Source of the DNA: Maea johnstoni
Lineage: Eukaryota > Annelida > Polychaeta > Spionida > Magelonidae
Assembly (NCBI GenBank): GCA_963942565.1
Contig: OZ012695.1
Location: forward strand, 15,538,884-15,602,883
Direction of reading: 5' to 3'
Length of the DNA stretch: 64,000 nucleotides
The translations under genes and the position numbers were made by a program. The notes under the pieces are model-generated. The model made no database searches, was not told where the DNA came from, and worked only from the letters and a program-made list of their open reading frames with translations. Position 1 is the first letter of the stretch. Each line of letters starts with the position of its first letter. Below are positions 17,560 through 43,400 of the stretch, one piece after another.

Positions 17560-18115
17560 AAGTCAGGATTATAAGGACTGGGCGCATAGCTTTGTTTAAT
17601 TGAATTGATTTCATCTTTTATTGCTTTTATAAGTTTTTCATTTTTTTAGAGATAAGTTTTTAGTTTTAGTCCAATACCCTGGACTAGTAGTATGCTGAGA
17701 GGTGTTCAAGGATAATCGAAACTGAGCGAGGTCTGACCTGTATCTTTATGCAATATTACATTTCGATGAGATTGTTAATAGGGTAGTAGAGATCAGAAAG
17801 TAATATAAATGACCTCCTTTTTGATGGGTTGTTTGTCCACTGCTATTATACAGTTTCCTTCTTTGTCATACATTTGGTTATTATTATCAACCTCTAGAAT
17901 TTTACCAAAGGGTATTGCCAGGCTCCTTGCTCTGTGACAATTTAGGTGAAATCATACATTTTCCACCCTGCTCCTGTAGGAGTTTGACTTCTTTCCAACT
18001 TTAAAGATGTATATCTTGTAGAGATGCAATGTCAATTTTATCTTGTCTGATCTTGTTAAAGACATCTAATCCTTTGCCTTTGATTTGTCAGTCCCCTACA
18101 GTTATGGGTCTGTTT
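17560..18115 (-). mobile_element. Degenerate Tx1/L1-like LINE fragment (endonuclease region)
   Basis: On the minus strand the pieces NCRGL, then GLDVFNKIRQDKIDIASLQ with DIHL, then LEVDNNNQMYDKEGNCII, then EKLIKAIKDEINSIKQSYAP follow in the same order as the N-terminal 280 residues of the intact ORF2 (NCRGLRDKTKRADIF, IILLQETHL, ILDDNGRYTLIDI, EKIREEIKLIKRTYALTP). Several frame changes and stops separate them. It is opposite in orientation to the RT fragment at 16005-16965. The inverted 5' part lies downstream rather than upstream, so it is probably a separate insertion and not a twin-primed one. Confidence 0.75.
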
Positions 18116-18264
18116 TGTGACGCTAGTCCAGACTAGGTCAGTTCTGATAATCCTCAGTTATAAAATGATTGTCAGGAATATCCATCATGACACAATTGAA
18201 TCCCGTTTTTCTAACATATTTTGCATGTTCGTAGTAACCTTCATACTAATCCAACAGACATATA

Positions 18265-19340
18265 AAAACACATACTCCGTGTCTGGTGTTAATCGTCAAG
18301 TAAGGGTTGTATGAATAGTTATGTATGTAGTTTATTGAAGGAATTAAAAAGTACAAAACATCATACAAAATTACAAAGCAAAGATAATGAGAAAAATACA
18401 AATGTTGAGGATAAAAAGTAGAACATATAAGTTAACTGAATATAGAAGCTGTATGTGAGTATGGGGAGTGAAAACAGAAAATACATTACAAAAATTAGAT
18501 TACAAAAAGTATGAGCACAGACGTTACATACATTGATGTTACATAAAAAATCAACGTGTAGACCTATAAAACAGCACAATCACTGGAATGAGAGCGAGAA
18601 GAAAAGAGGAAAAGTCGAAAGAAAACGTTAAATGACTAAAACAAAAGAGAAGACTCATCTAACGACTCCTGTAGTGCAGGCCTAAAACGTAACAGAAAAG
18701 ACAGGTCGGTCGGTATCATTGAATAATTGGTCAATAGCATACATAGGGAAAAGTTAATGTGACAAATCGTTGGTATAATAGACATATTTAGTTTTTAGTA
18801 TTTAAGTTTGGTGTTGTACGTGAGGCATAGGTGGGTGGGGGATTTCCCAGTAAAATGTCCCTCATCCCCCCACACACTGCAAATCTGCCCCACAACTGTA
18901 ATGACATATTTCCCTATGGAATAATATATATTCTGGTGTTTGTCATATCCTCTCCAAAATGAAAAATGAAAAGATATATCGCAAATTATATATCTTCTCT
19001 CTGTTGAATTTTGGATTTTAAAGGAGCCAATATTGTGATATGCATGTACAGATTGCTTACATTGTGCATTGATATTAGCTTAGAGATTTTATTCCAGAGG
19101 GGTAGATATTCTTATTAAAGCATCACTTGTGGGTTGTTGAATTTCCTAGGAAACTATCCCGCTAGATTAACTTTAAGGGTGGGATGAATGTTTCATTACA
19201 AGTATGCCCTCGGGGTGGGGAAAATTGCATGAGGAGGGGGCAAACTTGTGGTACGCCAGTTCCATGTTTATATCGCATCCTTATATGACGCAGGCTGTTG
19301 AAAGCGACGTAAAACCAATTCCTTCCTTCCTTCTACATCT
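18265..19340 (+). other. 3'-flank block of the duplicated unit (copy B locus)
   Basis: Starting at GGTGTTAATCGTCAAGTAAGG, this stretch matches the sequence after copy C stop (34930 onward), including ACAAAACATCATACAAAATTACAAAG. It ends with AGCGACGTAAAAC and a TTCC array near 19315-19335. It shows that copy B once had a 3' end here. No gene is visible. Confidence 0.6.
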
Positions 19341-20060
19341 TGTTATGGTCTTGTTAGTCTAACGTACACAAATAATGCAGTATACAATGTTGTATGTGTA
19401 TTGCTTATATGCTTAAATATGGAATCCTATTACAACCCTTTGAATTGTTCAAAATTGTTCACACAATAGTGTCGCTAATAGTGGCAATGAGTTCCTGAGC
19501 CTCTCAGCAGGTGGCTTTCCTATTAAAAGTGTTGTTCTTTCTAAACTGACACTACAAGGTTGTCGACATTTTGAGGAACTGGAGCAAAAAAAAATTTGGT
19601 TGCATAACTATGTCAGCCTTTGTGGCATTAATAAAAACTTATACTAATCAATAAGTGGTATCATCAAATGGAGTTTACGCGTTTTCTAAATAATATCTGT
19701 ATATGAAAAAATGCACTTGAAGCATAAAACATGTCTCCCCTGTTAAATGTGTTGGTCATTCTAACCTGACACTACCTGGTATCCACTTTGTTTTTTTAGA
19801 TACGTTTTTATATATCATGTTCTGAAATTTAAATTGTGTTCATTATGAAGTTCATTTTCGTTTGATTTCGATGTATCAATATGAATTTGTACATTTGTAC
19901 ATTGTGCAGTCAATACAATACGTTTCTATTGCCTCCAGTGATTTATCCAATCAGCATGCAGGTTATTTACCATGTGACCAATCATTCATTCCCGATAATG
20001 GCCTCAGCTGCAGTGCATTAACACTCAAAACAATATCCTTCCCTCAAATATTTGAATCCG
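19341..20060 (+). other. Intergenic DNA without recognised genes
   Basis: I find no coding or RNA feature. The phrase TAAC-TGACACTACA-GGT occurs near 19540 and again near 19760, a weak direct repeat. Confidence 0.35.
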
Positions 20061-20215
20061 GCCTTGACATGACTGTTCAGCAGGGCACTATGCGTATCTA
20101 ATGAACACTTTCAGACATTCCAGATTGACCTCAGGCCTTCTGCCCTCGATCTGGCCAGGGTGACATCAGCTTGACATTAAATACACATAATGCCCTGCTG
20201 GACAGTCATTAAGGC
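20061..20215. repeat. Inverted repeat with arms of about 42 bp (fold-back, MITE-like)
   Basis: The left arm (20061-20103: GCCTTGACATGACTGTTCAG, then CAGGGCACTATGCGTATCTA) is matched in inverse by 20174-20215 (CATTAAATACACATAATGCC, then CTGCTGGACAGTCATTAAGGC). The spacer is 70 bp and the arms are about 80 percent identical. It may be a small non-autonomous transposon or the terminus pair of a deleted one. No target duplication could be assigned. Confidence 0.65.
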
Positions 20216-22505
20216 TTTAATACTATACTACAGTGCTGACATTTAATCCTGCATAGGCAGCCGGCTATATGCCCGATTGCCGTTTTCTGGCCATGGATGT
20301 ATCATCCGGTCGGCTTGTGCAGGAAATAAATGTTTGTACTGTATACTGAACAAATAGACATGGGTATGCTCAGATGACAGCTCTGGCAATTAGATACCTT
20401 AATATCAATAATGTTTGTGTTGTAAACATGACATTTGTGGCGCAGTAGCACTCAGCATACATATACCAAACAGTTACTGCACACGCTTAAACTGAGCAGG
20501 AAACACTCCTACTCCTTGCTGGGTCTTAGGGTATGATAATTCAATGTATACTATGTCCGATCATGCAGTACAAGTTTGCTTAGGAAGAGTTAGGCTGATT
20601 TGATGAAAAAAATACAGATCAAGATATCAGATTCTTCTGTGAATTCTATAATCATCATAATTATCTTTTAACGCATGTTTTTGTTCATCTAGTGTTGAAA
20701 GATAATAAATACATAATGTAGTGACAAGATTGTCGTTTAGTTCTGTGAATGTGAAGAAATAAAGGGTCATGGCTAGGACCCACACTCAAAAGTGACAAAA
20801 TAGGAAAGACAATTTAAGAAAAAATGAGCAAATAATTTATCATCCAATTTGATCCAATATTGCAATCATCCATCCTATCTTGTAAATAGAAAGTCAATAA
20901 TATTGTTGATTCACCAATGTACAAATAATGCCATATGCAAATGTACTATCTAAGTCACTAACGATAAGTAATCATCAAACAGGGCATATTTCAATGGGTA
21001 ATATGTATGTATGTATCTGTATTGAAAGCATGTGCTGGATACCAGATTCATGTGACTCCAGTTGAAATGTCAAGTGATCGCACGCCGAATTCCAAACTGG
21101 GATACTGTTTTAGACACCAAGAATTTGGATAATCAAAATAAATAAAGAAATTGAGTGTATACTTTTAGCAGATTCCTTTAAAGTTAACTTTTAGCACTAC
21201 AAGTGACACATTCTGCTGACTTGTCCAATTTAGATTAGTCACGACAGGTTAATGACTGATAAACTATTATACAAAATGGATTTTGTGTCAGACCCATCAT
21301 ATATACAGTGTTTCGAAGTAGAAACAATAGTGCGCTCATTTTTTTTTAAGGGCGGAGTGATAATGTAAAAAATCCGTGGAAGGTTACAGAAGACTGGGTT
21401 AGGAAGATTTAAGATGCCCATTTCAAAATATCAGATATTGAAAAACTCTTTTGAGAAAATAACAAGAGTCCAGTTTAACAATCAATCATTTTGAGTGTCA
21501 AAGATGTAATATATTTAAAAAGAAAAACAGGAAAAAGAATGACTCTATGTGACTTAAAAAAGGTGTTTACAGAAAGATCTAAACATAACAAGATTACATG
21601 AAATTATAATCAGAAAGGGAGACACTTGTGATAAAGTATGGAACACCTTTTGGATTGACCTTAGAGAAGACAGCAACACAAAAAATAGCTGGTACCTGTT
21701 ATGATATCATACCATACTTTATTGGCGCACCATCCATATACAAGCCATACTCAAGTATCATACAGCACGGTGTAAATAACAGCTTTCGCTGAACCACATT
21801 ATTGTATTGTTATTCATGAGATGTCCTACAACTCTTCGTACTTTTTGTACTTGTTTTTTCTTTATTGACCAGACTATGGAGAAATGAAAATGAGTGTCCA
21901 CTTGTTGCTAATTTATGGATAAGTTGGAATTCGGAGCAGGAATCATCTAGATACACGTGCAAAACTCTAAAACTTTGAACTATCTTGGGTCAGATGCTGA
22001 CGGTTAATGTAAATATAATAGCCACAAATTAGGTGATAGGAAAATGCTTTTGACTTATTGCTCGTGAAGTGAGGATGTGGAGTGTTCACATGTGGCTATT
22101 TATGGGGATAAGTAGAGATTTGGATCATGAAACATATATGTTAACATGCAAATTCTAAAACTATTTGGTGTAGATGCAAGTAATATGGCGGTTAATGTAA
22201 TGATAATGGCACAGAAAAAGGTAAAAGAAAAATGCTTTCAATTGACCTGTTGCTCATGGAGTGTAATTCTACCTCAGCCTGAGACTTTTTCAGTTTGATG
22301 AATACTAGGACGTTGAGAGGTGATAAAAACATCTACACTGTGCAGAGAACTAAAAAAAGGCAAGTTCCACGCGTCATGCGTCACTGCAGAGAATACATCA
22401 AGGTGGGTTTCATGCTTCAGGCTTCATGGCCTACATATCATGCAAACTAGGTTACAAACCGACTTCCAGCATTTGTACATCGTGTAAGCCCTACCTCTTT
22501 TCATC
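20216..22505 (+). other. Spacer and 5' flank of copy C
   Basis: From about 21170 the sequence is homologous to the 5' flanks of the other copies. A conserved GGCCTACATATCATGCAAAC segment lies about 75 bp before the copy C start codon. Part of the flank (about 21890-22110 and 22070-22290) is internally duplicated. No gene is visible. Confidence 0.5.
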
Positions 22506-34881
<12,376 letters not shown>

Positions 34882-37130
34882 GTGTACAACTGATAATTCA
34901 TGTAATAGAGAGCTTTTGTTTTGTTATGTTCGTGTTTGGTGTTTATCGTCAAGTAAATGTGGTATGAGTACTTATGTATGTATTTTATTGATTGTACTTA
35001 AACGTACAAAACATCATCATACAAAATTACAAAGTAACGATAACAAGTAAAGTACACATGTATTGGAGAACATGAAAACATAAGTAAATCAGTGGAGAAG
35101 AGGTAAAAGAAAAGAGGAAACTCCAAGGAAAACGTTTAACGTCTAAAACAAACAAGAAGACTTTTACATAACGAGCCTTAGGGGGTAGGCCCAAAACGTA
35201 ACAGAAAAGACAGGTTTGTCGGTATCTTCAATCAACTACCCAATCCTCTCGTTATTGTAAGGCCTATTCTATTCTTGCTTTGTAGGCTTCATTGAATAGT
35301 AGCCTCCATCTGTAAAATTTAACGAGACAAATAATTGGTATGATAGACAGCTTTAGTTTTTAGTATTCATGTTTGTTGTTCATTGTAAGGCATAGGTGGG
35401 TGGGGGGATCTCCTGGGAAAATCTTCTTGGAAATATGCCCCCGGGACCAATATCCCTATGTAATATGCACTCGGGGTGAAGGGGGGGGGGGATTGTATGG
35501 GGAGGGGCAGATTTCATGGTACATCGGTTCCAGGTTTCTATCTCATCCTATGGTTTAAACTATTGAAAGCGATGAGCAATAAGCTACATGGACCTTTATA
35601 TTAGCAATACAAAGAGCCCGTTAGTTACATAATTTTATGTAAAGATTTTCCAGCTCCCACGAGTGCCGTAAAGTTACAAGCCTGTTAAGGGCCTATGTTG
35701 GCTAATACGTATCATTATACCTCACGTGAAGATCGTAAGCCGTGATTGGCTGACTGACGTTTTCCAGACCAGCATGTCCGATTGCCATTATATCCAACGC
35801 CTCGCATGCACGTGCGTCCTGCTTGTTGGGTGACGGCATTGTTTGTCACGTCATAAATGCACGTGCAAATTGAAAATTAACAACAGACATGGTGGACAGC
35901 TACAGGTGCAACATGGAATTCTTGATTAAATTAGATTCTATGCAGGCAAAGGAACTGCTAGACAGGATACATAAGGGTGAAGAATGCTAAGGCACGGAGG
36001 GTAAATATTCAACCGGGGTCTATAGGATAGGTCGGGGATACTTCGGTTAGCTGTTATGCCGCAGTCACTAGATTACTGATAGGGTCAGCAAATTGTTGTT
36101 TCATTGATATTTTTCGAAATTGAGGTTTGTTCGGTATAATAAAACTAATATGACATCTCGGTAGTTATACCTTCAAGTTGATGAAATGAATCCCGGGGGA
36201 GGAGGATTTTCCCCCAGGGCGAAGCCCGAGGGGAAACCATCCTCCCGAGGATACGTATGTATGATTTGTATATTGTATGCTTGTTTTTTCAACCATACAA
36301 AGTCACATATTTTCAAATTCATAATATTATTCTGAAATAAGTCTAAGTTGATTTTAATTAAATGCATCATACATCAAATACCAACAGATAGATCAATTAA
36401 GCGGAATTTTTATTTTGAAAGTGTTACTGATACTGAGTAAGCATTATATTGGGATGCGTGAAAATGTTACCTATATAAAATGGCAGGGATCTGTAGTTAA
36501 TATGTGAGTTTCAGCGTCAAAGATAATTAAAATGAAATGAAATTATTTTTAGAGCTGTTAGTAAGCCACTCAGATCGTTAAGGTTTTGGACGGTGCCACT
36601 GAACTATACTATACTTTACTATACTATACTATACTATAATGTACTAAACTAAACAAATTGACATGGGTGTGCTCAGGCAGCGCCTCTGGGTATTAGATAC
36701 ATTGATGTGGACGATCTTTGTGTTGGAAGCATGACACCTGCTGCACCGTGTATAAGTATGCCTACCAACCATTTACTGTACACGATTTAATTGACCAGGA
36801 AATACCCTTAATCCTTACTCGGACTGAAGATATAAAAGTCCAAAGTATACAACATACTGCTTATATAATGCATGTTGGCTTCGAAGAGGTTAGGCTAATT
36901 TGAAATTGCATTGTCACATGTCAGATTCTTCTGTGCATTTTATGACCATCAAAAATAGTGTTTTGATGTACTATTTAGTATTGAATTGTAATAAATGCAT
37001 GATGTAGTAAAGAATCCTTTTTAGTTGTCTTATGGCTTGGATGAGAGTGACATAGAATATGAAGAAATAAAGTGCCATAACTAAAACCAAACAAAATAGG
37101 TAACGTATTTGTGAAAAAGAACAAATGAAT
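34882..37130 (+). other. 3' flank and spacer after copy C
   Basis: 34885-35600 matches the 3'-flank block seen at 18265-19340 and after copy A. The stretch 36700-37130 matches, inverted, the last 450 bp of the window. No gene is visible. A hairpin at 36193-36250 is listed separately. Repeated ACTAT words occur near 36605-36645. Confidence 0.5.
36193..36250. repeat. Imperfect GC-rich hairpin, about 27-bp stem
   Basis: CCGGGGGAGGAGGATTTTCC followed by CCCAGGGC, a GAA loop, then GCCCGAGGGGAAACCATCC and TCCCGAGG fold back on each other with few mismatches. It is far more GC-rich than its surroundings. It may be the relic of a transposon end; I could not assign a family. Confidence 0.65.
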
Positions 37131-38639
37131 TATTAAATGAGGTAACAATCACATTGAATCATTAAATAGCAATTTCCATACTCCATCCAGCAATCATTTG
37201 GTAGTTTCTCCACAGTATAAAAACACTGGGTACCACACAGGATAGAATACATAATTTGAGATATATGTATGTATGTATGTATGTATGTAAGTATGTATCT
37301 GTATTTACTGCCCCAATCGGCCACATCATTCATATATCAAAAATGGAAATACAGACAATAGGTGTCTATACAACGCAGAAAATGATTGAAACTAAAGGAG
37401 CATGCACCAATAATTTCAAAACTATTTTAAGCAAATTCAGGATAGGATGAGATCTCTCGAAAATTAATAATTCTCGTTTAGAAGATCCGGTGTTGATAAA
37501 TAAATCAAAGATGAAATGTCACTTATCATTCAAACGTATGCCTGTACCCCATGTAATAAAATCCGTAGTTTATTTTGCAATATCAATTTGATAACCTAGG
37601 ATATATGATTGAAATGGACTTTCTTTGGGGGTATGGCGGCTCAAATGAGGGGACTTCTCATCAACTACGCATATAATAAAAGTGATAATCTACAAATAGG
37701 GAGAACAATTGGCCAAAGACATTGACGTTTTGCATGAGGAGAGCATATTTCTATTGGGAAATGTATATTCCTTTAGAAAGATCGTGGAAAAATCACAATT
37801 AGAAATACTTCGTGAACAAAAATTAAAGGGTGCCCTCGTAAGTGCGAGGCCAAAATAAATAAGTTCAAATGAGAAACCGGCACACTTTTTCATAAACCTT
37901 GAAATCTACAATTCTGTATAGAAAACCATTGATTCATGGTCCAAAATCCAATCCTTATGAACATGAGGAGAGATTGTAAGTCACTACAGTCTCGTATGGG
38001 CACATTGAACATTCGCAAGAGTTCACTAGATCTACAATTATCGAATTACCAAAACTAAAAGAGATTTAGAAAAACAACTTGGAAGTGGGTATGTTGACGA
38101 GGAATTATAATCTTATTATCATTCTTATCATCCAAATAGTTGTCAGATTATTCTAAGAATCATTAGAGTCCAGAACTATTTATTTCAAAGAGTTCGGAAT
38201 CGAAAGGCATTTGCTGGATATCAGATTGCGGTACACAAGTTGGAATGTCAAGAGATCAATTGCAAGCCAACTTTTATATCAGGGTGAATTTCTTTGAATA
38301 CGAAAATCTAAAATTTAAAGTTAAGAACAGATTGGCGAGATAAAAGTATGGTCTTCTTTTTAAACTTTGGAATTACACATATGTGTAAAGCGATTTTTTT
38401 TTGCACACGACAACATATATGACATAGACTATACATGTACTAATACACATATCACATTCTGCTTATAGATTTTCCAAACAACGAACATCACAGTACACAC
38501 ACCACAGTAAACAACAGGTTTGACACCGTTAATACTCTTTTTACAATAATAGTGCAGCCTCTAATAATTTATGATTTTTAAAGATTGGGTTTTCATTCAA
38601 ATTGTGAGCATAAGCTCACATAGCATTTTCCCCATCTAT
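37131..38639 (+). other. Spacer homologous to the DNA before copy B
   Basis: It carries the TATG array at about 37262-37295, CTGTATTTACTGCC with its following segment, and CCTGTACCCCATGTAATA, all also present at 10900-11700. No gene is visible. Confidence 0.5.
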
Positions 38640-39250
38640 ATTCAATAAAGTTCTGTTTTTTGGTACAATTCACATTCATATTCATCATTTAATATCTCGT
38701 TATATGTGAATCTTAAAACTTCATTAATGCTTAATTCTCCTCTTTCTGGCCTTTTTTTATATATGACAACTTTTGTGTTAATGATTAATAAATTTATTAT
38801 AATTGCATCCGGGTCTTTTTCCTGGTAACCAAAATTCTTTTCTTTATTCTAGATTTTTAAATGTCTATCAACGTTACTTCGCAACAATAGTTCACTTTCT
38901 CTCCATAGTCGGGCTGTATATGGACATTCAATTAGTGCATGTAGTGTTGTATCAATTCCATTCAAACAGTAGAGGCAGTGATTAGTATCAAATATTTTCA
39001 TTTTATATAACAGTTGTCTTGTGTTTAGTCTATCGTGTAGGATTCTGAACTGAACATATATATTATATACACATTTAGAAATTGTATGTACATTGTAGGC
39101 TGTTATGACATCCTTCGAGAATTTATTTTACAGTTATTGTGGAGTATGTCGAAGTGAACGTCTCCAAATAAAAATAGTCTATATATTTTAAAATAGTGGC
39201 GGAAGATACACCAACCTTCGCCTGATCCAAGTTGTTTTTAACGCTGTGTC
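38640..39250 (-). mobile_element. LINE fragment, C-terminal region of a Tx1/L1-like ORF2
   Basis: On the minus strand the frame reads VQFRILHDRLNTRQLLYKMK, then C-L-Y-C, HALIEC and PYTARLWRESELL, one stop, and IIINLLIINTKVVIYK. This aligns with the end of the intact ORF2 (IQYKIWFGRVATNARLFRMN, C-E-F-C, HAFIFC, ERARNLWSD, LIIIIAKKLIYQ). The CX2C-X7-H-X4-C zinc motif is kept. Only the last roughly 180 codons survive, as expected of a 5'-truncated insertion. At least one stop shows it is dead. Confidence 0.82.
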
Positions 39251-39538
39251 AAAAGTTGTTAAGTTCAAATATTTGAGATAAAAGTATGGTCACCAGAATA
39301 ATTATATACCGTAAAAAAATCTGACGATCCACTACATCTACGACATATCCAAAAATCACATAAAAGTAAAAACGCTAAGTGAAGAATATTGTATTATTTC
39401 ACACGATACACTCGAAATAGAGTCTGGTTAAGGATAACTGGTTATAACTATAAGAATATCTAAAAGAAATGTGTTATGTGTGAATTTACTCACATACAGG
39501 AATATTTCCAACAATACATTATGGAAAAAACTGTTGTC

Positions 39539-39735
<197 letters not shown>

Positions 39736-40255
39736 GACTTGCAAATACACTACAAAAATATATATAATAATAGTAATATAAAAAGAACTAAATACATTAC
39801 ATGGACAATGTTATTACAAATAAAGCATAAACGAAAATTAAGATGAGAAACATAAATTAATAGAATACACGCTACTGCACAGTTAGTGTGGCATACCTAC
39901 ACAAGGAAGCCCGTGAGGACACTACTGCACACTCAACTAAGTAGAGGGAGGAGCCTGTTCTTTGTGGCCCGAGTAGAAGAGGCTAGGGGAAGAGCCTTTT
40001 CTACCACTATGGGGCTGAAATACCCATTGAAGAAATTCGATTCCCAATGTCCATTCCTAATGGCCATTTCCAATGGGCATTTGGAATGATTTTATTACCA
40101 TATTTGGTAAAGATTGCCATATATGGAACAATGCACCAAGTTCGTTGCTTAGCAACGTGACCTAGGAATGCCACGCACGTGCTCAGGCACGCTCATTATA
40201 TGTGAAGCTTCCCCGATTATTGACTGTTTATTTATCTATGGGACGTGGCAGAAAT
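39736..40255 (+). other. Unassigned spacer
   Basis: No gene is visible. Around 40035-40090 the phrases CCCAATGTCCATTCC, AATGGCCATTTCC and AATGGGCATTTGG form nested short inverted and direct repeats. Confidence 0.35.
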
Positions 40256-40406
40256 AGGTTCTTGAACTTGTGTGCTAGAGTATGATACTTCTTACACTCG
40301 GGGACAGAATTTTCATCATGGAACTCGCCAGAGGCTCGTTCCAAGATGAAAATTCTCTCCCCTCGTGTAAGAAATATCATTCTCTAGCATACGCGTCCAA
40401 GAACCT
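40256..40406. repeat. Fold-back: two 72-bp inverted arms at the LINE 3' end
   Basis: The arm 40256-40328 (AGGTTCTTGAACTTG ... CATGGAACTCG) is matched in inverse by 40335-40406 (CGTTCCAAGATG ... CCAAGAACCT) at roughly 80 percent identity, with a very short loop. The right arm is still within the LINE C-terminal frame. The structure therefore looks like an inverted copy of the LINE tail fused to it. Confidence 0.75.
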
Positions 40407-43400
40407 CTATATCCAATACCACGTTTAAGTTTCAGGTTTTCCCTGTACATTTCGTGTATGTGCTTACCAGCTATAATCCAGAGTGTTTCCATTTGTATGA
40501 ATGTAGTATTACAAGGGCATTTCGCTAGAAGAAAGGGTAAAGTATCGTCCGGTTCCTCAAATATCATAACCTCTAGGCTATTTGCATAAACTTCTAGTTC
40601 TCTGAACATTTCCATGCGCCTTAACTCAGATGTGGGCATTGTAGGACAAGATGTCTCGCATCATCTGTTGCAGAGAGGTCACACAGAGGACAGCTCTTCA
40701 AGAATTCCGGGAGGTGTTTAAGTCTAAAATCATCAGCCCATAGCAGGCTGGCGTGGCAGACAAGACGTGCCATCGCTTCGCATATGTTGATTAGTTCCGG
40801 GAATTTGTCCGACAATGCCCACCATGTAAGGTATCTTGGGCTGGGATTGATTAGGCGGACCATATCCAGGCACTTTTGTAAATTATATTCAATCTTCCAG
40901 AGAGTATCCTCTAGGGACCAAGCCTGGGCCCACACAATCTTCTTCCAAGCAACCTTATCGTATATATGACCTCTTTCTACCATATCTAAGATTCCTCTGA
41001 TAGATTAAACATAGATGCGGTACCTAAGAGATCGAACACAATACTATCATCAAAGGAGTCAACATCCGTACCTCCACTATTTTTAATGGCTTGAAATCTC
41101 TCCATAAACACTATCTTGACTACATCTTCACCGTCCATTGCTATAATTGATCTAATAGAAAGGAGTTTTTTTATTTGAATAAACCTCTCAAGTCTAATCC
41201 AGCCACGACTATGCATACAGCACGCGTTTGGTATTCTTGGGTGAAACCTTTGAATTTTCTTGCATGCATAATTTTGAAAGGTTTCTAACAACTGGATATG
41301 CTCACCGGTAAGTAACCAAAGTTCACACCCATACAATGCCACAGGGACCACCACCAACCAGAATATTATGTTACAGGTGGCCATATTATGTGAGGCCACA
41401 TTTACGGATACCAATGCCTGTAAGGGTATTAAGGGTTCTCCGATTCCAATAGTATCACCAGAAAATATTGAGACATTTACACCCACATGATCATAGTTGG
41501 TCTTTTGACCTACCTTCTCATGCCCGAAGCGAAACAGTCTATTCCTAGAGTTTTCGCTATGTTCTCTTCGGGTTTCACCAGAAACTAAAACACCACTTTT
41601 CCTAGCGTTAAAATTATAACGCCAAGTGCGTCTGTGGTTATGAAATATGTCCATTACTCGATCCATCTTATACTTGTTATTTCAAGCAGCGGCCAGATCA
41701 TCCGCGTATCCCACGTGCGCACTTGGAGTATGATATATCATACAGCAAAAACGCGCCTGCTTCAATTCTAATAATAAGGAGTTTATAAAAACAATGTATT
41801 TCAACAAAGATATATACCCTCCCTGATGAATCCCGCAGGCGAGGGTATATCATTCCGAAAATGAATTCATAACTTTAACGCAACATTTAAAGTCCACGTA
41901 GTTGCTGTAAAGGAAACGCCAAGTCTCGTCGGTGATGCCCCTGTCATTAATTTGTTTAAAGATTCCTCCTATCCAGACAGAGTCAAACGCTTTGGCCACG
42001 TCATAGGACGCAACAATGCAGTTATTGTTGTTCTCTAATGACATGGCCACTATTTCCTGTAGGAGGAAAGCCGTGTGTAGGCACGCCTGTCCAGGTTTAC
42101 ATTCACCCTGGAGCTCAGAAACAACCCCTTCGTCAACCCACCACCGTTTCATCTTATTCCATAATAAAATCTCAAACAATTTGTTGAAAGTTGATAAAAT
42201 AGTGATACCTCTGTAATTATCCGTGACTAGGTTAGACAGGTCCTTTCCATTGAAAAGTGGGATCTGTACCCCTAGTCTAAAGCATTTCGGGATATATTCT
42301 ATCTCTCTAATCCTGTTGTATAGGCTACAGAGAAAATCACGAGTTTTCCTACCTGCATGAGTTCTGATACAATTTTATCAAACCCAGGCGCTTTCCCGTT
42401 ATTTAGGGACTTAATAGCAGCGTCCAGTTTCTCAACGGAGAAGGGGTTTTGTAGAAAAGTATCATTACAATTATTCCCTTTGTTATACTGTTCAATAAAC
42501 TCTGATACAGTGCAATAGTGATCGTCATCAAAGCTATCTGACTGTTTTGGAGTCCCGAGTTTGGAGAAATGTTTCCTCCAAACTTCTAAGACTTCATCAA
42601 ATCTGTGGATGACCACCCCATCCTCGCGTTTTATTACCAAGGATTTCGACGAGGGGCCTTTTCTACATGCCCGGATACGATTCCAGAAGGAGTTCCTGTT
42701 AATTTCAGCAGACTTAACAATCTGGATAATCTCATCATTCTCGTACTTCTTAGCGATAATTTTTTAGTGCAGGAAAGAACCTTCTCTCAGTATCTTTATA
42801 CTCCTTCCAGTAAAGGTCACCTTCTGTCCTAGGTCTCCCCATAGGGACCCATCTACCGTACGTCGACACTTTATCCTTTTTTTAACTTAGTTAAGCTTGC
42901 GTCCCAAAACGGTTTTAAGTTCTTTTTGAACTTGGTTTTAGGGAGATCGTTTGAGATAAGGAGCATAGCATCCGCGATTTTATCGAAGCAACTGTCAATT
43001 TCTTGTTGTCCGCATGGCGAGGTTAGGTAGAGGCGCCTTATTTCACTAACACAATTATCTAGTTTAATTTCATACTTATCTTTCATCTCTTGGGGTTTAA
43101 CTTTCCCCCATTTAACTTTAGGGGAGGCTTAAAATGGGTAAGTTATATTTATTTTTATTCTAGTATCTAAGGTCACTGAGACTAGGAAGTGGTCTGAGTT
43201 ACTTAATGGATGTAGGCTGACAGCTCAGAACATTTCTCTTTAAAACTTGAATGGAATGGCTATAAAGTCAATAGTTGAACTGCCATTGTGACATTCGAAA
43301 GTATCTACAGGTCCAGTCGCATAGTCCTGTAGATTAGTCGCTATTAGACTGTGCCTTTTAAAGAAATTATCAACCAGCCGTCCCCTATGGCAGGGAAGTC

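Noticed and set aside
16005-18115. Twin-primed inversion of one LINE insertion
   Set aside because: In twin priming the inverted 5' part precedes the sense 3' part. Here the inverted endonuclease part lies downstream, so two insertions are more likely.
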